From Streptomyces sp. HUAS YS2 (GTDB lineage: Bacteria; Actinomycetota; Actinomycetes; Streptomycetales; Streptomycetaceae), in assembly GCF_033343995.1 (NCBI RefSeq), contig NZ_CP137573.1:806001-870000 (forward strand): 64,000 nucleotides of DNA, written 5' to 3'. The notes beneath the pieces are model-generated. The model did no database searches, was not told the origin of the DNA, and was given only the letters and a program-made list of their open reading frames with translations. Position numbers and translations under genes: made by a program. Below are positions 30,399-40,225 of this stretch, one piece after another (within the stretch, counting starts at the first letter, position 1; each line of letters begins with the position of its first letter).

Positions 30399-30767
30399 TC
30401 ACGCGCTCGCGGACGGGCCGCCCTCGCTCCCGTCCTTCTCCCGGCCCGCGCCGCGGCTGCGCGCCGCCCTGGCGGCCAGCCGTCGGCTCGACCAGCTCAT
30501 CACCAGACGCAGCAGGCAGACCAGCGTCACCACCCATGCCGCGGCAAACGCCCAGACCAGGGCGGGTTCCGCGGTGGCGACGGCGGCCACGAGCAGGGTG
30601 ACCGTCGCCGCACCCAGGAACGCGACTCCGGCCACGGCCCGTCCCGGGCTCCAGTGCCGCCGGCGCATGGTGCGCAGGCTGCGGTCGAGGGGGTCGTCGC
30701 GGCTGAGGGCCTGCTCGATCTCGGCCAGGATCCGTCGCTCGCGCTGCGAGAGCCGGGCGTCGTCCAT
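30399..30767 (-). CDS. DUF3040 membrane protein
   Basis: 122 residues from ATG 30767 with AGGAGGAGG upstream. The start LSQRERRILAEIEQALSRDDP is the hallmark of DUF3040, followed by two membrane helices (GVAFLGAATVTLLVAAVA and VWAFAAAWVVTLVCLLRLV) and a basic tail. Such small proteins are widespread in actinobacteria with no known role. Divergent from the PP2C phosphatase gene (198 bases between starts), and upstream of the Ser-triplet protein by 26 bases. Confidence 0.85.
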   Translation of the reverse strand: MDDARLSQRERRILAEIEQALSRDDPLDRSLRTMRRRHWSPGRAVAGVAFLGAATVTLLVAAVATAEPALVWAFAAAWVVTLVCLLRLVMSWSSRRLAARAARSRGAGREKDGSEGGPSASA

Positions 30768-30965
30768 CCCGGACACCTCCTCCTGCTCCGGCAGCGCCCG
30801 CCGGCCGGACGCCGCCGCCACCGCTGCTGCTGATGCACCAGTTGCTGCCCAGCAGATACCCCGTACCGCCCGGCTCAGACCCGGAACGGTGGCTTCCGCA
30901 CGCGTAAAATCGGGAGCGGAGAACGCGCTCGTTCCGGGATGCCCCGTGGCAGAACGGAGGTCGTC

Positions 30966-33263
30966 GTGACCAGCTCTGCCGGGCCGTCCGGGGCCCGGAC
31001 GCAGTCCGCGTACGCCGACCTCGCCGCCGAGAACCGGCGGCTGAGGGCGGAGGCCGCGCACCGTCACCTGCTCGACCTCGCCACCGGCGTCCTCTCCGCC
31101 CAGCTGCACCTGCCCCTGCCCGACGCGACCGAGCACCTCGACAGCCTCGCGCGGGCGACGGGGCTCTCCGTCGCGGACATCGCCGCGGACATCGTGAACG
31201 CGGTCGCCGGGGACGCTCCCGCCGTGACCGTGCCGTCGCCGGAGGCCGCACCCGTACCGGCTCCCGCGCGCTCCGAGGAGGCCCGCAGGGAACGCAGGGC
31301 TGCCGCGGCGGCCGAGACCGCGGACACCGTCGGCGAGGCCGCCCGCGCCCTGCTCGAAGGCGGCCTCGCGCCGCTCGGCGCGGACAGCCTGTGGCTGTGG
31401 CGCAGCGCCGGGTCGCGGAGCCTTCGGCTCGCCGGGCAGGCTGGGGTGGGCGCCTCCGAGGCAGCGGCCTGGCAGTGGCTTCCCCCGGCGGTCTCGGAGC
31501 CGTTCCGCTCCGTGCTCGCGGAGGGCACGCCCGCCTGGCTGGACGAGGGTCCGCCGGGCGGCGAGCCGTTGCCCGGCCCGTCCCCGGACGCGGCCCGGGC
31601 GCTGGTGCCGCTGCGCCGGCACGGCACGACGCTCGGCCTGGCCCTGGTCGGCTGGCCGGGCACCGCCGTGCTCGACGCGCCCGTGCGGCGGGCGATCACA
31701 GGTCTCCTGGAGGTCGCCGCCACGGTCCTGGACGGCGCGGACTCCCCCCAGTCCGCCACCCCGGTGCTGGCGGACGTCCTCGACGCCCTGGTGCATCCGG
31801 CGATGCTGCTGCGCACCCACGGCCGGTCCGGCACTCCGACGGTGGAGCACCTCAACGAGGCGGCGGTCGCGGCGCTCGACGGCGCCGAATTCCCCGACCT
31901 CGGCTCGCTGACGCTCGCGTTCCCGCTGGTCCACAAGGACCTCGCCCGGCTCGTCCGGCTGGCCGAGCGCAGTGCGCGGACCCAGCGGGCGGCCCGGCTC
32001 CCCGCCGCCGCCCAGCCGGGCGAGGGCGTGCCCCTGATCGACGTCCGGGTGCTGCCGTGCGGCGAGGAGCGTTCGGTCGTCCTGTGGCACACGGCCGGCG
32101 ACCCCCGGCTCGCGACGGACCGGGCGGTCGCGCAGCTGCAGGGAGTGGCCACCTTCCAGGACAGCCTGACCGGAGGCGGCACGGTCTGGTCGGAGCAGGC
32201 TTACGCGCTGTTCGGCGTCGGCCGGGACGAGCCGCCGGTCCCCCTCCTCGGGATGCGGGGCCGGCTGCACCGCGGCGACGGCGAGGCGCTCACCGAGCTG
32301 CTCCGAACGCTGACCGAACGGCAGACCGGCGCGCACGCGGTGCTGCGGATCGTGGTGCCCGGCGGGGCGGTGCGCCATCTGCGCGTGGCGGCGCAGCCGC
32401 TGCTCGAAGGCACCGCGGTGACCGGGTTCGCCGGGGTCTACCAGGACGTGTCGGACAGCCTGCGCACCGAGGCCGCGCTGACCGCGACCTTCGACCACCT
32501 GACCGAGGTGCGCAACCAGGCGGAGATGCGCCGTCAGCTGGCCCTCCAGCTGCAGCAGGCGATCGTGCCGGAGGTGCCCGGCGTCCAGGAGCTCACCGGT
32601 GGTCTGGAGGTCGCGGTCCGTTACCGGCCGGCCGCGGAGGAGTACCAGGTCGGTGGCGACTGGTACGACGTGCTGCCGCTGCCGAGCGGCAAGATCCTGG
32701 TGGCCGTCGGCGACATCGCGGGGCACGGCATCGACTCGGTCACCGGCATGGTCGCGCTGCGCAACGCCGGGCGGGCGCTGGCGTTCACCGGGCACCCGCC
32801 GCGCCGGCTGATGGGCTGGCTCAACGAGGTGACGCTGCGCACCGGCAACGGCACCACGGCGACGGCGGTGTGTGCGCTGTACGACCCCGAGGACCGGGCG
32901 CTGCACTGGTCGAGCGCCGGTCATCTGCCGCTGCTGCTGATCCGGGACGGCCGGGCCCAACTGCTCGACCCGCCGCAGGACATCCTGCTCGGCGCACTGC
33001 CGTCGTTCGCCTACCAGGAGCGGCGGACCATGCTGCGGCGCGGCGACACGCTGCTGCTGTACACCGACGGGCTGGTCGAGCGCCGCCACGACGGGCTCGG
33101 CTCGGGACTGCTCGAACTCGCCGCGGCGGCGGAGGGGCTGGCGGACCAGCCGGTGGACCGGCTGGTGGACGGGCTGCTGGGCGCGGCGGCCGGGGACACC
33201 GACGACGACACCAGCATCGTCGTGGTACGGCTGGGCGACGAGGCGCCGGACGAAGAGTCCTGA
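30966..33263 (+). CDS. ANTAR-GAF/PAS-PP2C (SpoIIE-type) phosphatase
   Basis: 765 residues from GTG 30966 (GGAGG five bases upstream). An ANTAR-like helical segment (about 15-75, HLLDLATGVLSAQLHLPL, DIAADIVNAV) opens the chain. A GAF-like domain (about 125-260), two PAS-like regions, and a SpoIIE-type phosphatase domain follow (VGGDWYDVLPL, AVGDIAGHGIDS, LLYTDGLVERR, DDDTSIVVV). ANTAR normally binds RNA, so its fusion to a phosphatase suggests signal input or dimerisation. PP2C enzymes of this kind dephosphorylate anti-sigma-factor antagonists; a STAS protein lies at 36421. Confidence 0.88.
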   Translation: MTSSAGPSGARTQSAYADLAAENRRLRAEAAHRHLLDLATGVLSAQLHLPLPDATEHLDSLARATGLSVADIAADIVNAVAGDAPAVTVPSPEAAPVPAPARSEEARRERRAAAAAETADTVGEAARALLEGGLAPLGADSLWLWRSAGSRSLRLAGQAGVGASEAAAWQWLPPAVSEPFRSVLAEGTPAWLDEGPPGGEPLPGPSPDAARALVPLRRHGTTLGLALVGWPGTAVLDAPVRRAITGLLEVAATVLDGADSPQSATPVLADVLDALVHPAMLLRTHGRSGTPTVEHLNEAAVAALDGAEFPDLGSLTLAFPLVHKDLARLVRLAERSARTQRAARLPAAAQPGEGVPLIDVRVLPCGEERSVVLWHTAGDPRLATDRAVAQLQGVATFQDSLTGGGTVWSEQAYALFGVGRDEPPVPLLGMRGRLHRGDGEALTELLRTLTERQTGAHAVLRIVVPGGAVRHLRVAAQPLLEGTAVTGFAGVYQDVSDSLRTEAALTATFDHLTEVRNQAEMRRQLALQLQQAIVPEVPGVQELTGGLEVAVRYRPAAEEYQVGGDWYDVLPLPSGKILVAVGDIAGHGIDSVTGMVALRNAGRALAFTGHPPRRLMGWLNEVTLRTGNGTTATAVCALYDPEDRALHWSSAGHLPLLLIRDGRAQLLDPPQDILLGALPSFAYQERRTMLRRGDTLLLYTDGLVERRHDGLGSGLLELAAAAEGLADQPVDRLVDGLLGAAAGDTDDDTSIVVVRLGDEAPDEES

Positions 33264-33293
33264 GGTCGGCACCGCCGCACCCGTGACGGTCGG

Positions 33294-36200
33294 TCAGTCC
33301 GGAAGCCAGGTACGGATCTTCTCCATCAGCTCGGTCCCGTCGACCGGTTTGGCGAGGTAGTCGTCGGCTCCCGCGTTCAGCGCGCGGGCGCGGTCGCCGG
33401 GCATCACCTTGGCGGTGACGGCGATGACGGGCAGATCGGCGCGGCCGGGAAGTCGCCTGATGGCCTTGATGGCGGCGTAGCCGTCCATGCCGGACATCAT
33501 CACGTCCATGAGGACGAGCCGGATCTCGGAGTGCGCGGTGACCAGGTCGACGCCGGCCCTGCCGCCGTCGGCGGTGAGGACGCGCAGGCCGTGCCCCTCC
33601 AGGACCTCGGTGAGCGCGAAGACGTTGCGGGGGTCGTCGTCGACCACCAGGACCGTCCGGCGGGACCCGGCCGGGGCGCCTTCGGTGCCGGGGGCGGGGG
33701 ACGCGGACGCCGAGGCGTCCTCGGGGGCCGGGCTCGCGATGCCGGGCGGGTGCGCGGTGCGGAACGCGCCGGGGCCGCCCGTCGCGTACGGGGCGGGGGC
33801 CGCCGCCGACGTCGGGTCGGGGAGGTAGAAGGTGAACCGGCTGCCCCGGCCGGGGGTGCTCTCGGCCCGGATGGTGCCGCCGAGCAGTCCGGCGACCTCT
33901 CGGCTGATGGACAGACCGAGGCCGGTGCCGCCGTAGCGGCGCGCGGTGGTGCCGTCGCCCTGCTGGAACGCCTCGAAGATGTGCGCCAGGCGCTCGGCGG
34001 GGATGCCGACGCCGGTGTCGGTGACCCGGAAGGCCAGGACGGGCCGGTCGCCTCGCAGGTCAACCGGCGGCTCGTCGGCCGGGGCGTACTCCACCGTGAC
34101 GACGACCCCGCCCTCGTCGGTGAACTTGAGGGCGTTGGACAGCAGGTTGCGCAGGATCTGGCGGACCCGTTCCTCGTCGGTGGTGAGCTCCTCCGGGACG
34201 TCCGGGGCGACGCTGAGGGTGAACTCCAGCGCCCGTTCGTCGGCGACGGGCCCGAAGGTCGCCTCCAGGTACTCCAGGAGCCGGCGCAGCGAGAACGGCT
34301 CGTGCCGGATGTCCATCTTGCCCGCCTCGACCTTGGAGAGGTCGAGGATGTCGTTGATCAGCTGCAGCAGGTCGGAGCCGGCGGAGTGGATGACCTCGGC
34401 GTAGTCGACCTGCTTCTCCGTCAGATTGCCCTCGGGGTTCTGCGAGAGCAGCCGCGCGAGGATCAGCAGGCTGTTGAGCGGGGTCCGCAGTTCGTGGCTC
34501 ATGTTGGCGAGGAACTCGGACTTGTACATCGAGGTCCGGGACAACTCCTGGGCCCGCTCCTCCAGTTCCTGGCGGGCCTGCTCGATGACCCGGTTCTTGG
34601 ACTCGATGTCCTTGTTGCGCTGGGCGAGGAGCGCGGCCTTCTCCTTCAGTTCCGCGTTGGAGCGCTGGAGTTCCTGCTGCCGGGCCTGCAACTCCTGCGA
34701 GCGGGAGCGCAGTTCGTCGGCGAGCCGACGGGACTGGCCGAGCAGCTCGTCGGTGCGGAGGTTGGCGACGAGGGAGCTGAGCACGGCGCCCGCGCTGTCC
34801 GTGAACCGGTCCAGGAAGTCGCGGTGCAGGGCGGTGAACGGGTGCAGCGAGGCGAGTTCGACGGCGCCGAGGACCTGGTCCTCGACGACGATCGGCAGCA
34901 CGATCAGGGTGGCCGGCTCGCCGGAGCCGATGCCCGAGGCGACCGTCGCGTACCCGGCGGGCACCTGCTCGACGAGGAGCGCCCGGCGGTCCCGGGCGGC
35001 CTGCCCGACGAGGGACTGGCCGACGCGGAAGCGGCGCGGCTCGGCGTCCGGCTCGTCCGGCGCCCCGTACGAGGCGATCACCACCAGCTCGGTGCCCCGC
35101 TCGTCCTCGCCGGCCAGGAAGAAGGCCCCGTACTGGGCGGAGACCAGCGGCGGCACCTCGGCCATGATCAGGGAGGCGATCTCGGGCAGGTTGCGGGTGC
35201 CCTGCAGCAGGCCGGTGATCCGGGCGAGATTGGTCTGCAGCCAGTCCTGCTCCTGGTTGGCGCGGGTGGTGGCGCGCAGCGACTCGACCATCGAGTTGAT
35301 GTTGTCCCGCAGGTCCCCGACCTCGCCGGGCGCCTCGACGGTGATGGACCGGGTCAGGTCTCCCTCGGCGACGGCGCTGGTGACCTCGGCGATCGCGCGG
35401 ACCTGCCGGGTCAGGTTGCCGGCCAGTTCGTTGACGTTCTCGGTGAGCCGCTTCCAGGTCCCGGAGACGCCCTCCACCTCGGCCTGGCCGCCCAGCTGGC
35501 CCTCGGTGCCGACCTCGCGGGCCACCCGGGTCACCTCGGCGGCGAACGACGACAGCTGGTCCACCATCGTGTTGATGGTGGTCTTGAGCTCCAGGATCTC
35601 GCCGCGCGCGGAGACGTCGATCCGGCTGGTCAGATCGCCCTGGGCGACGGCGGTGGTGACCTGGGCGATGTTGCGCACCTGGTTGGTCAGGTTGTCGGCC
35701 ATGGAGTTGACGTTGTCGGTCAGGTCCTTCCAGGTGCCGGAGACGCCGTGCACGGTCGCCTGCCCGCCGAGGTTGCCCTCGGTGCCGACCTCGCGGGCCA
35801 CCCGGGTGACCTCCTCGGCGAAGGAGGAGAGCCGGTCGACCATCGTGTTGATGGTCTCCTTCAGTTCCAGGATCTCGCCGCGCGCGTCCACCCGGATCTT
35901 CTGCGTGAGGTCACCGCGGGCCACCGCGGTGGCCACCTGGGCGATGGAGCGGACCTGGGAGGTGAGGTTGTCCGCCATGGCGTTGACGCCGGAGGTGAGT
36001 TCCTGCCACGCGCCCCTGGCCCGCGGCTCACGGACCCGGCCGCCGAGCAGGCCCTGTCCGCCGACCTCGCCGGCGACGCGGGTGACCTCGGAGGTGAGCA
36101 GGGAGAGCCGGTCGACCATCTCGTTGTAGACCAGCACGATCTCGCCGAGCACGGCGTCGGAGGGGTCTGCGGGATCGGGCAGCCGCACGGAGAGGTCCCC

Positions 36201-36320
36201 GTCCCGTACGGCGGTGAGTCCGGCGAGCAGTTGCCGGAGCCCTTCCCTGCCGGACTCCGGCCGCGCCGGAAGGGCGCCGCCGGGAGGTGGTCCGTCGGGA
36301 GGTGGTCCGTGCTCTGTCAT
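33294..36320 (-). CDS. Soluble poly-HAMP hybrid histidine kinase with receiver domain
   Basis: 1008 residues from ATG 36320. No membrane segment. Four or so HAMP repeats fill residues 25-390; near copies read [19 protein letters not shown] and [19 protein letters not shown], with linkers [21 protein letters not shown] domain (about 400-550) and a coiled coil rich in Glu/Gln/Arg follow. Then come HisKA with His609 ([14 protein letters not shown]), an ATPase domain ([26 protein letters not shown]) and a receiver with Asp939 ([13 protein letters not shown]). This layout is that of fungal Nik1-type group III kinases. It is convergent with the PP2C gene and downstream of the STAS gene, about 100 bases apart. 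Confidence 0.9.
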   Translation of the reverse strand: MTEHGPPPDGPPPGGALPARPESGREGLRQLLAGLTAVRDGDLSVRLPDPADPSDAVLGEIVLVYNEMVDRLSLLTSEVTRVAGEVGGQGLLGGRVREPRARGAWQELTSGVNAMADNLTSQVRSIAQVATAVARGDLTQKIRVDARGEILELKETINTMVDRLSSFAEEVTRVAREVGTEGNLGGQATVHGVSGTWKDLTDNVNSMADNLTNQVRNIAQVTTAVAQGDLTSRIDVSARGEILELKTTINTMVDQLSSFAAEVTRVAREVGTEGQLGGQAEVEGVSGTWKRLTENVNELAGNLTRQVRAIAEVTSAVAEGDLTRSITVEAPGEVGDLRDNINSMVESLRATTRANQEQDWLQTNLARITGLLQGTRNLPEIASLIMAEVPPLVSAQYGAFFLAGEDERGTELVVIASYGAPDEPDAEPRRFRVGQSLVGQAARDRRALLVEQVPAGYATVASGIGSGEPATLIVLPIVVEDQVLGAVELASLHPFTALHRDFLDRFTDSAGAVLSSLVANLRTDELLGQSRRLADELRSRSQELQARQQELQRSNAELKEKAALLAQRNKDIESKNRVIEQARQELEERAQELSRTSMYKSEFLANMSHELRTPLNSLLILARLLSQNPEGNLTEKQVDYAEVIHSAGSDLLQLINDILDLSKVEAGKMDIRHEPFSLRRLLEYLEATFGPVADERALEFTLSVAPDVPEELTTDEERVRQILRNLLSNALKFTDEGGVVVTVEYAPADEPPVDLRGDRPVLAFRVTDTGVGIPAERLAHIFEAFQQGDGTTARRYGGTGLGLSISREVAGLLGGTIRAESTPGRGSRFTFYLPDPTSAAAPAPYATGGPGAFRTAHPPGIASPAPEDASASASPAPGTEGAPAGSRRTVLVVDDDPRNVFALTEVLEGHGLRVLTADGGRAGVDLVTAHSEIRLVLMDVMMSGMDGYAAIKAIRRLPGRADLPVIAVTAKVMPGDRARALNAGADDYLAKPVDGTELMEKIRTWLPD

Positions 36321-36420
36321 GGATGCCTCGCGCCGGGCGGTCGCGGCGCGCAGTACGGCCCCGTGGTCGCATCGGTCCGCGGCGGTCCGCCCTGCCTCCA
36401 CTCTAGGACCGGCCCGCGGA

Positions 36421-36819
36421 TCAGGCTCGGGACGGCGGCTCCGGCCCGTCGCCGGGTCCGGCGGCCAGGGCCGCGGCCACGCTCTCGTACACCCGGAACA
36501 CGGAGCGCGCGCCCGTGATCTCGAACATCCGGTCCACCGGGGGGCGGAGGTCCGCGAGGTCGAGCCGGCCGCCCCGCTCGCGCATCCGCAGCCGGGCGCG
36601 CAGCAGCACGTTGAGGCCACTGGAGTCGCAGAACCGCAGCGCGGAGCAGTCGACGACGACGTGGCCCGCGCCGGGGGCGGCGTACAGCGCGCCCCGGAGC
36701 GCGTCCACGGTGTCCTCGTCGAGCTCGCCGCTGAGCGCGAGCACGATCCTGCCGGGGCCGCCCGCGGTCCTGCTCGCCACCGCGAACCGCCCGTCCGGAC
36801 CGGCCTCCATCGGCTGCAT
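36421..36819 (-). CDS. STAS-domain anti-sigma-factor antagonist
   Basis: About 132 residues. Start unsure: ATG 36819 lies two bases after AGGAG, ATG 36810 eleven bases after. The STAS core is visible: IVLALSGELDEDTVDALRGAL, VVVDCSALRFCDSSGLNVLL with the phosphorylatable serine in DSSG, and DLADLRPPVDRMFEITG. SpoIIAA-like proteins are switched by phosphorylation and bind anti-sigma kinases. It lies directly upstream of the hybrid kinase gene and near two PP2C phosphatases, a natural substrate for them. Confidence 0.87.
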   Translation of the reverse strand: MQPMEAGPDGRFAVASRTAGGPGRIVLALSGELDEDTVDALRGALYAAPGAGHVVVDCSALRFCDSSGLNVLLRARLRMRERGGRLDLADLRPPVDRMFEITGARSVFRVYESVAAALAAGPGDGPEPPSRA

Positions 36820-36984
36820 CTCTCCTCGCACCTGTCAGTCGGACTCCCCTATGGCCCCTGCCCGGATTCGCCCGCTCGACTCACCCGGACGGCGCCACCG
36901 GGACGCCCTGCGCCCCAGGAGGGAGAGGATGGATCCGCAGGGCATGGGCATGAGGACGACGTGGACGACGTGGGGAGGACGACG

Positions 36985-38328
36985 ATGAGGACTTCCGAAA
37001 CCGAGCGGCGGGCCGCCCGGCTCCTCGCGCGCTGTGCCGTCCTGATGGCGGTGGCCACGGTGGTCGTCCTGGTGCTCGCCCTGGGCGAGGGCGGGGCGCT
37101 GATCCTCGTCGCGGGCTTCGTCGGGCTGGTGCTGTGCGCCGCCGGCGCCTGGTGGTTCGTGGCGCACCACGGCGCGATGCGTCTGCTGGGGGCACTGGTG
37201 GCGCTGGCCGCTCCGGTCGGCGTCGTGCTCATCGACGTCAAGCGCGGCAGCTGGGTGACGGCGCTGGTGGCGTGCGCGCTCTGGGTCGCCGCGCTCGCGC
37301 TCGCGCGGGCGGCGCTGCGCGGGGCGCTTCCCACGGCGCGGCCGCGCACGATCACCGCGGCCCGGCCGCGCAGGGCCGTCATCATCATGAACCCGAAGTC
37401 CGGGGGCGGGAAGGTCGGCCGCTTCGGGCTGGTCGAGCGGGCGGCGAAGCTCGGCGCGACGGTGATCCTGCTCGACCCGTCCGTCGAGACGGACGTGACG
37501 GAACTGGCCCGCCGGGCCGTGGCGGAGGGGGCCGACCTGCTGGGGGTGGCGGGCGGCGACGGGACCCAGGCGCTGGTCGCGGCGGTCGCCGCGGAGCACG
37601 GGCTGCCGTTCCTGGTCGTCTCGGCGGGGACGCGCAACCACTTCGCCATGGACCTCGGGCTCGACCGGGCCGATCCGTCCCGCTGCCTCGACGCGCTGAC
37701 GGACGGCGAGGAGCTCCGCATCGACCTGGGCGACGTCTCGGGCCGGCCGTTCGTCAACACGGTGTCCTTCGGGGTGTACGCGGACGTCGTGCAGCGTCCC
37801 GAGTACCGCGACGACAAGGCGGGCACGGCGCTGAACCTGATGCCGGACCTACTGATCGGCGAGGGCGTCCGGCGGCTCGACGCGCTCGCCGACGACACCG
37901 AGCTGGCCGACCAGCAGGCGCTGCTCGTCAGCAACAACCCGTACAACTCCCCCGACCCGTTCGGCGGCGGCCGCAGGCCGCGCCTCGACAGCGGCGAACT
38001 GGGGGTGGTGGGGATCCGGGTGGAGGGTGCGGCGCAGGCCGCCGCCCTCGCCGTACGCGGCTCCGCCTCCCCCGGCCTCAACGTGCTCACCGCGCGGCGG
38101 GTCGTGGTGAGCGCCGCGACGGACGAGATTCCGGTCGCGGTGGACGGCGAGGCCCTGACGATGCCCGCCCCGGTGACCTGCTCCCTGCGTCCGGGCGGGC
38201 TGCGGGTCGTGGTGCCGCGCGACCGGCCGGGCGTCGTGGCCCCCGCGCCGCGCCTGGACTGGCGGCTGATCGTCACCCTCGCCTTCACCCGGCCCGAGCG
38301 CACCTCCCGAGGAGAAGACCGTGTCTGA
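36985..38328 (+). CDS. Diacylglycerol kinase-like membrane protein
   Basis: 447 residues from ATG 36985 (GGGGAGG upstream). Three or four membrane helices make up residues 12-110 (CAVLMAVATVVVLVLALG, ILVAGFVGLVLCAAGAWWFV, LLGALVALAAPVGVVLI, ALVACALWVAALALA). The lipid-kinase fold follows: IIMNPKSGGGKVGRFGL, LGVAGGDGTQALVAAV (the GGDGT motif) and FLVVSAGTRNHFAMDLG. Relatives phosphorylate diacylglycerol or related lipids. The next gene, a PAP2 phosphatase, overlaps by eight bases, so a kinase and a phosphatase for similar lipids are made together. Confidence 0.88.
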   Translation: MRTSETERRAARLLARCAVLMAVATVVVLVLALGEGGALILVAGFVGLVLCAAGAWWFVAHHGAMRLLGALVALAAPVGVVLIDVKRGSWVTALVACALWVAALALARAALRGALPTARPRTITAARPRRAVIIMNPKSGGGKVGRFGLVERAAKLGATVILLDPSVETDVTELARRAVAEGADLLGVAGGDGTQALVAAVAAEHGLPFLVVSAGTRNHFAMDLGLDRADPSRCLDALTDGEELRIDLGDVSGRPFVNTVSFGVYADVVQRPEYRDDKAGTALNLMPDLLIGEGVRRLDALADDTELADQQALLVSNNPYNSPDPFGGGRRPRLDSGELGVVGIRVEGAAQAAALAVRGSASPGLNVLTARRVVVSAATDEIPVAVDGEALTMPAPVTCSLRPGGLRVVVPRDRPGVVAPAPRLDWRLIVTLAFTRPERTSRGEDRV

Positions 38329-38935
38329 ACCGAACGACACAGCACCCGCCGGGCCCACCCCGCGCACCGAGACGGCCGTCGCCGCCGTACTCGGCGACCT
38401 GCGGGCGATCGACGGCGCGCTGTACGCGGCCGTGGCCGCCACGCCCACGCCGACGCTCGATCGCGCGCTGCGGCGGCTGTCCCGTACGGCCGACCACTCC
38501 AAGATCTCGCTGGCGGTGGCCGGCCTGCTGGCGCTGGGGCCGGGCCGTCCCCGTCGGGCGGCGCTGGCCGGCGCCGGCGCGATCGCGCTGGCCTCGGTGA
38601 CGGTGAACCTGTTCGGCAAGCGGATGGTCCGCCGGCGTCGGCCCGACCGGGAGGCGGCCCGGGTGATCGTGGCCCGGCAGGTGCGGATGCCGGCGTCGGC
38701 GTCCTTCCCGTCCGGGCACACGGCCTCGGCGGTCGCGTTCGCCACCGCCGTGGGCGTGGCGCTCCCGCCGGCGGCCGTGCCGCTCGCGGCCCTGGCGGTC
38801 GCCGTGGGCTACTCCCGCGTCCACACCGGCGTGCACTACCCGGGCGACGTCGCGGCCGGGGCTGTGATCGGCTTCGCGGCGGCGGCGATGTCCCTGACGG
38901 TCGTGTACGCCTCTCCGCACCGCTCCGAGATGTGA
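38321..38935 (+). CDS. PAP2-family lipid phosphatase
   Basis: 204 residues from GTG 38321, which overlaps the previous stop by eight bases. The three PAP2 motifs are complete: KRMVRRRRPDRE (K-x6-RP), ASFPSGHTAS (PSGH), and SRVHTGVHYPGDV (SR-x5-H-x3-D). Several hydrophobic helices surround them. It should remove phosphate from phosphatidate or polyprenyl phosphates at the membrane. Coupled to the lipid-kinase gene. Confidence 0.9.
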   Translation: MSEPNDTAPAGPTPRTETAVAAVLGDLRAIDGALYAAVAATPTPTLDRALRRLSRTADHSKISLAVAGLLALGPGRPRRAALAGAGAIALASVTVNLFGKRMVRRRRPDREAARVIVARQVRMPASASFPSGHTASAVAFATAVGVALPPAAVPLAALAVAVGYSRVHTGVHYPGDVAAGAVIGFAAAAMSLTVVYASPHRSEM

Positions 38936-38978
38936 GCGGCCCGTGCACGGCGCACCCTGAGACGGAGGAGGACCAGGG

Positions 38979-40208
38979 ATGAGCGACGCGGTGATCGACT
39001 ACGCGGGAGTGTTCGCGGCACTGCCCGGCATGGTCGCGCTGCTCACCCCCGACCTGATCTACGTGGACGCCAACGAAGACTTCATGCGCATGTCCGGGCG
39101 CACCCGGGAACAGCTCGTCGGGCGGTATCTGTTCGACGTGTTCCCCGACAACCCGGGCGACCCGGCGGCCAGCGGTGTGCGGAACCTGGCGGCGTCGCTG
39201 CGGCGGGTGGTGGAGACCGGCGAGCGGGACGCCATGGCGCTCCAGCGGTACGACGTCGAGTCGGTGGAGCGGCCCGGGGAGTGGGCGGAGCGGTACTGGA
39301 GCCCGGTCAACGCCCCGGTGCTGGGGCCGGACGGGCGGGTGGTGCTGCTGGTGCACCGGGTGGAGGAGGTCACCGAACTGATGCGGGCCCGCGGCGGGCC
39401 GTCCGGCAGCGGGTCCCGGGTCCTGGAGGCCGAGCTGTACACCCGGGCCCGTGAGCTCCAGGAGGTGAACGAGCGGCTGCGCAAGGCGCACGCCCGGGAG
39501 CGGGAGGTGGCGCTCGCGCTGCAGGAGGCGATGCTGCCCGCGCCCGCGCCGATCGGGCGGCACCGGGCGGCGGTCCGCTACCGGCCGGCCGTCGGGGCGC
39601 TGAACGTGTGCGGCGACTGGTACGACCTGGTCGTGCTGCCCGGCGGCGACCGCGTCGGCGTCGCGGTCGGCGACGTCGTCGGGCACGGTCTGGTCGCCGC
39701 CGGGGTGATGGGCCAGCTGCGCAGCGCCCTGAGCGCCGCGTCCCGGGTCGTGCGGGGTCCCGCGCAGGCGCTGGACGTCCTGGACCTGTACGCGCGGTCC
39801 GTCGAGGGCGCGGAGAACTGCACCGCCGTGGAGACCTGGATCGACTGGGAGGGCCGGAGCGTCGCGTACAGCAGTGCCGGGCATCCGCCGCCCGCGCTGT
39901 TGCACGCCGACGGGAGGGTGGAGTTCCTGGACCGGGCCACCGATCCGCCGCTGGGCGCCCGTCTCTCGCACGCCGCCCGCCCGCAGGCCGAGGCCGCGTT
40001 CACCGAGGGCGCCACGCTGGTGCTGTACACAGACGGTCTGGTGGAGCGGCGCGGCGAGGACATCGACGCCGGTCTCCGTCGCCTCGCCGAAACGCTGGAA
40101 CGGCACCGCGACGCCGACCCGGAGACGCTCGCCGACGCGCTGCTGCTCGACATGCTGCCGCTCGGCGGCGCGACCGACGACACCGCGCTCATCGTGGTGG
40201 GGCTCTGA
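38979..40208 (+). CDS. PAS-PP2C (SpoIIE-type) phosphatase
   Basis: 409 residues from ATG 38979 (GGAGGAGG upstream). A PAS domain (about 8-130: YAGVFAALPGMVALLTPDLIY, ALQRYDVESVE) leads through a helical linker (TRARELQEVNERLRKAHARE) to the phosphatase domain. Metal residues are in CGDWYDLVVL, AVGDVVGHGL, LYTDGLVERRG and GATDDTALIVVGL. It likely reverses phosphorylation of a STAS protein in response to a PAS signal. It is convergent with the PucR regulator. Confidence 0.9.
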   Translation: MSDAVIDYAGVFAALPGMVALLTPDLIYVDANEDFMRMSGRTREQLVGRYLFDVFPDNPGDPAASGVRNLAASLRRVVETGERDAMALQRYDVESVERPGEWAERYWSPVNAPVLGPDGRVVLLVHRVEEVTELMRARGGPSGSGSRVLEAELYTRARELQEVNERLRKAHAREREVALALQEAMLPAPAPIGRHRAAVRYRPAVGALNVCGDWYDLVVLPGGDRVGVAVGDVVGHGLVAAGVMGQLRSALSAASRVVRGPAQALDVLDLYARSVEGAENCTAVETWIDWEGRSVAYSSAGHPPPALLHADGRVEFLDRATDPPLGARLSHAARPQAEAAFTEGATLVLYTDGLVERRGEDIDAGLRRLAETLERHRDADPETLADALLLDMLPLGGATDDTALIVVGL

Positions 40209-40225
40209 GCCCGGTCCGGCGCCGG

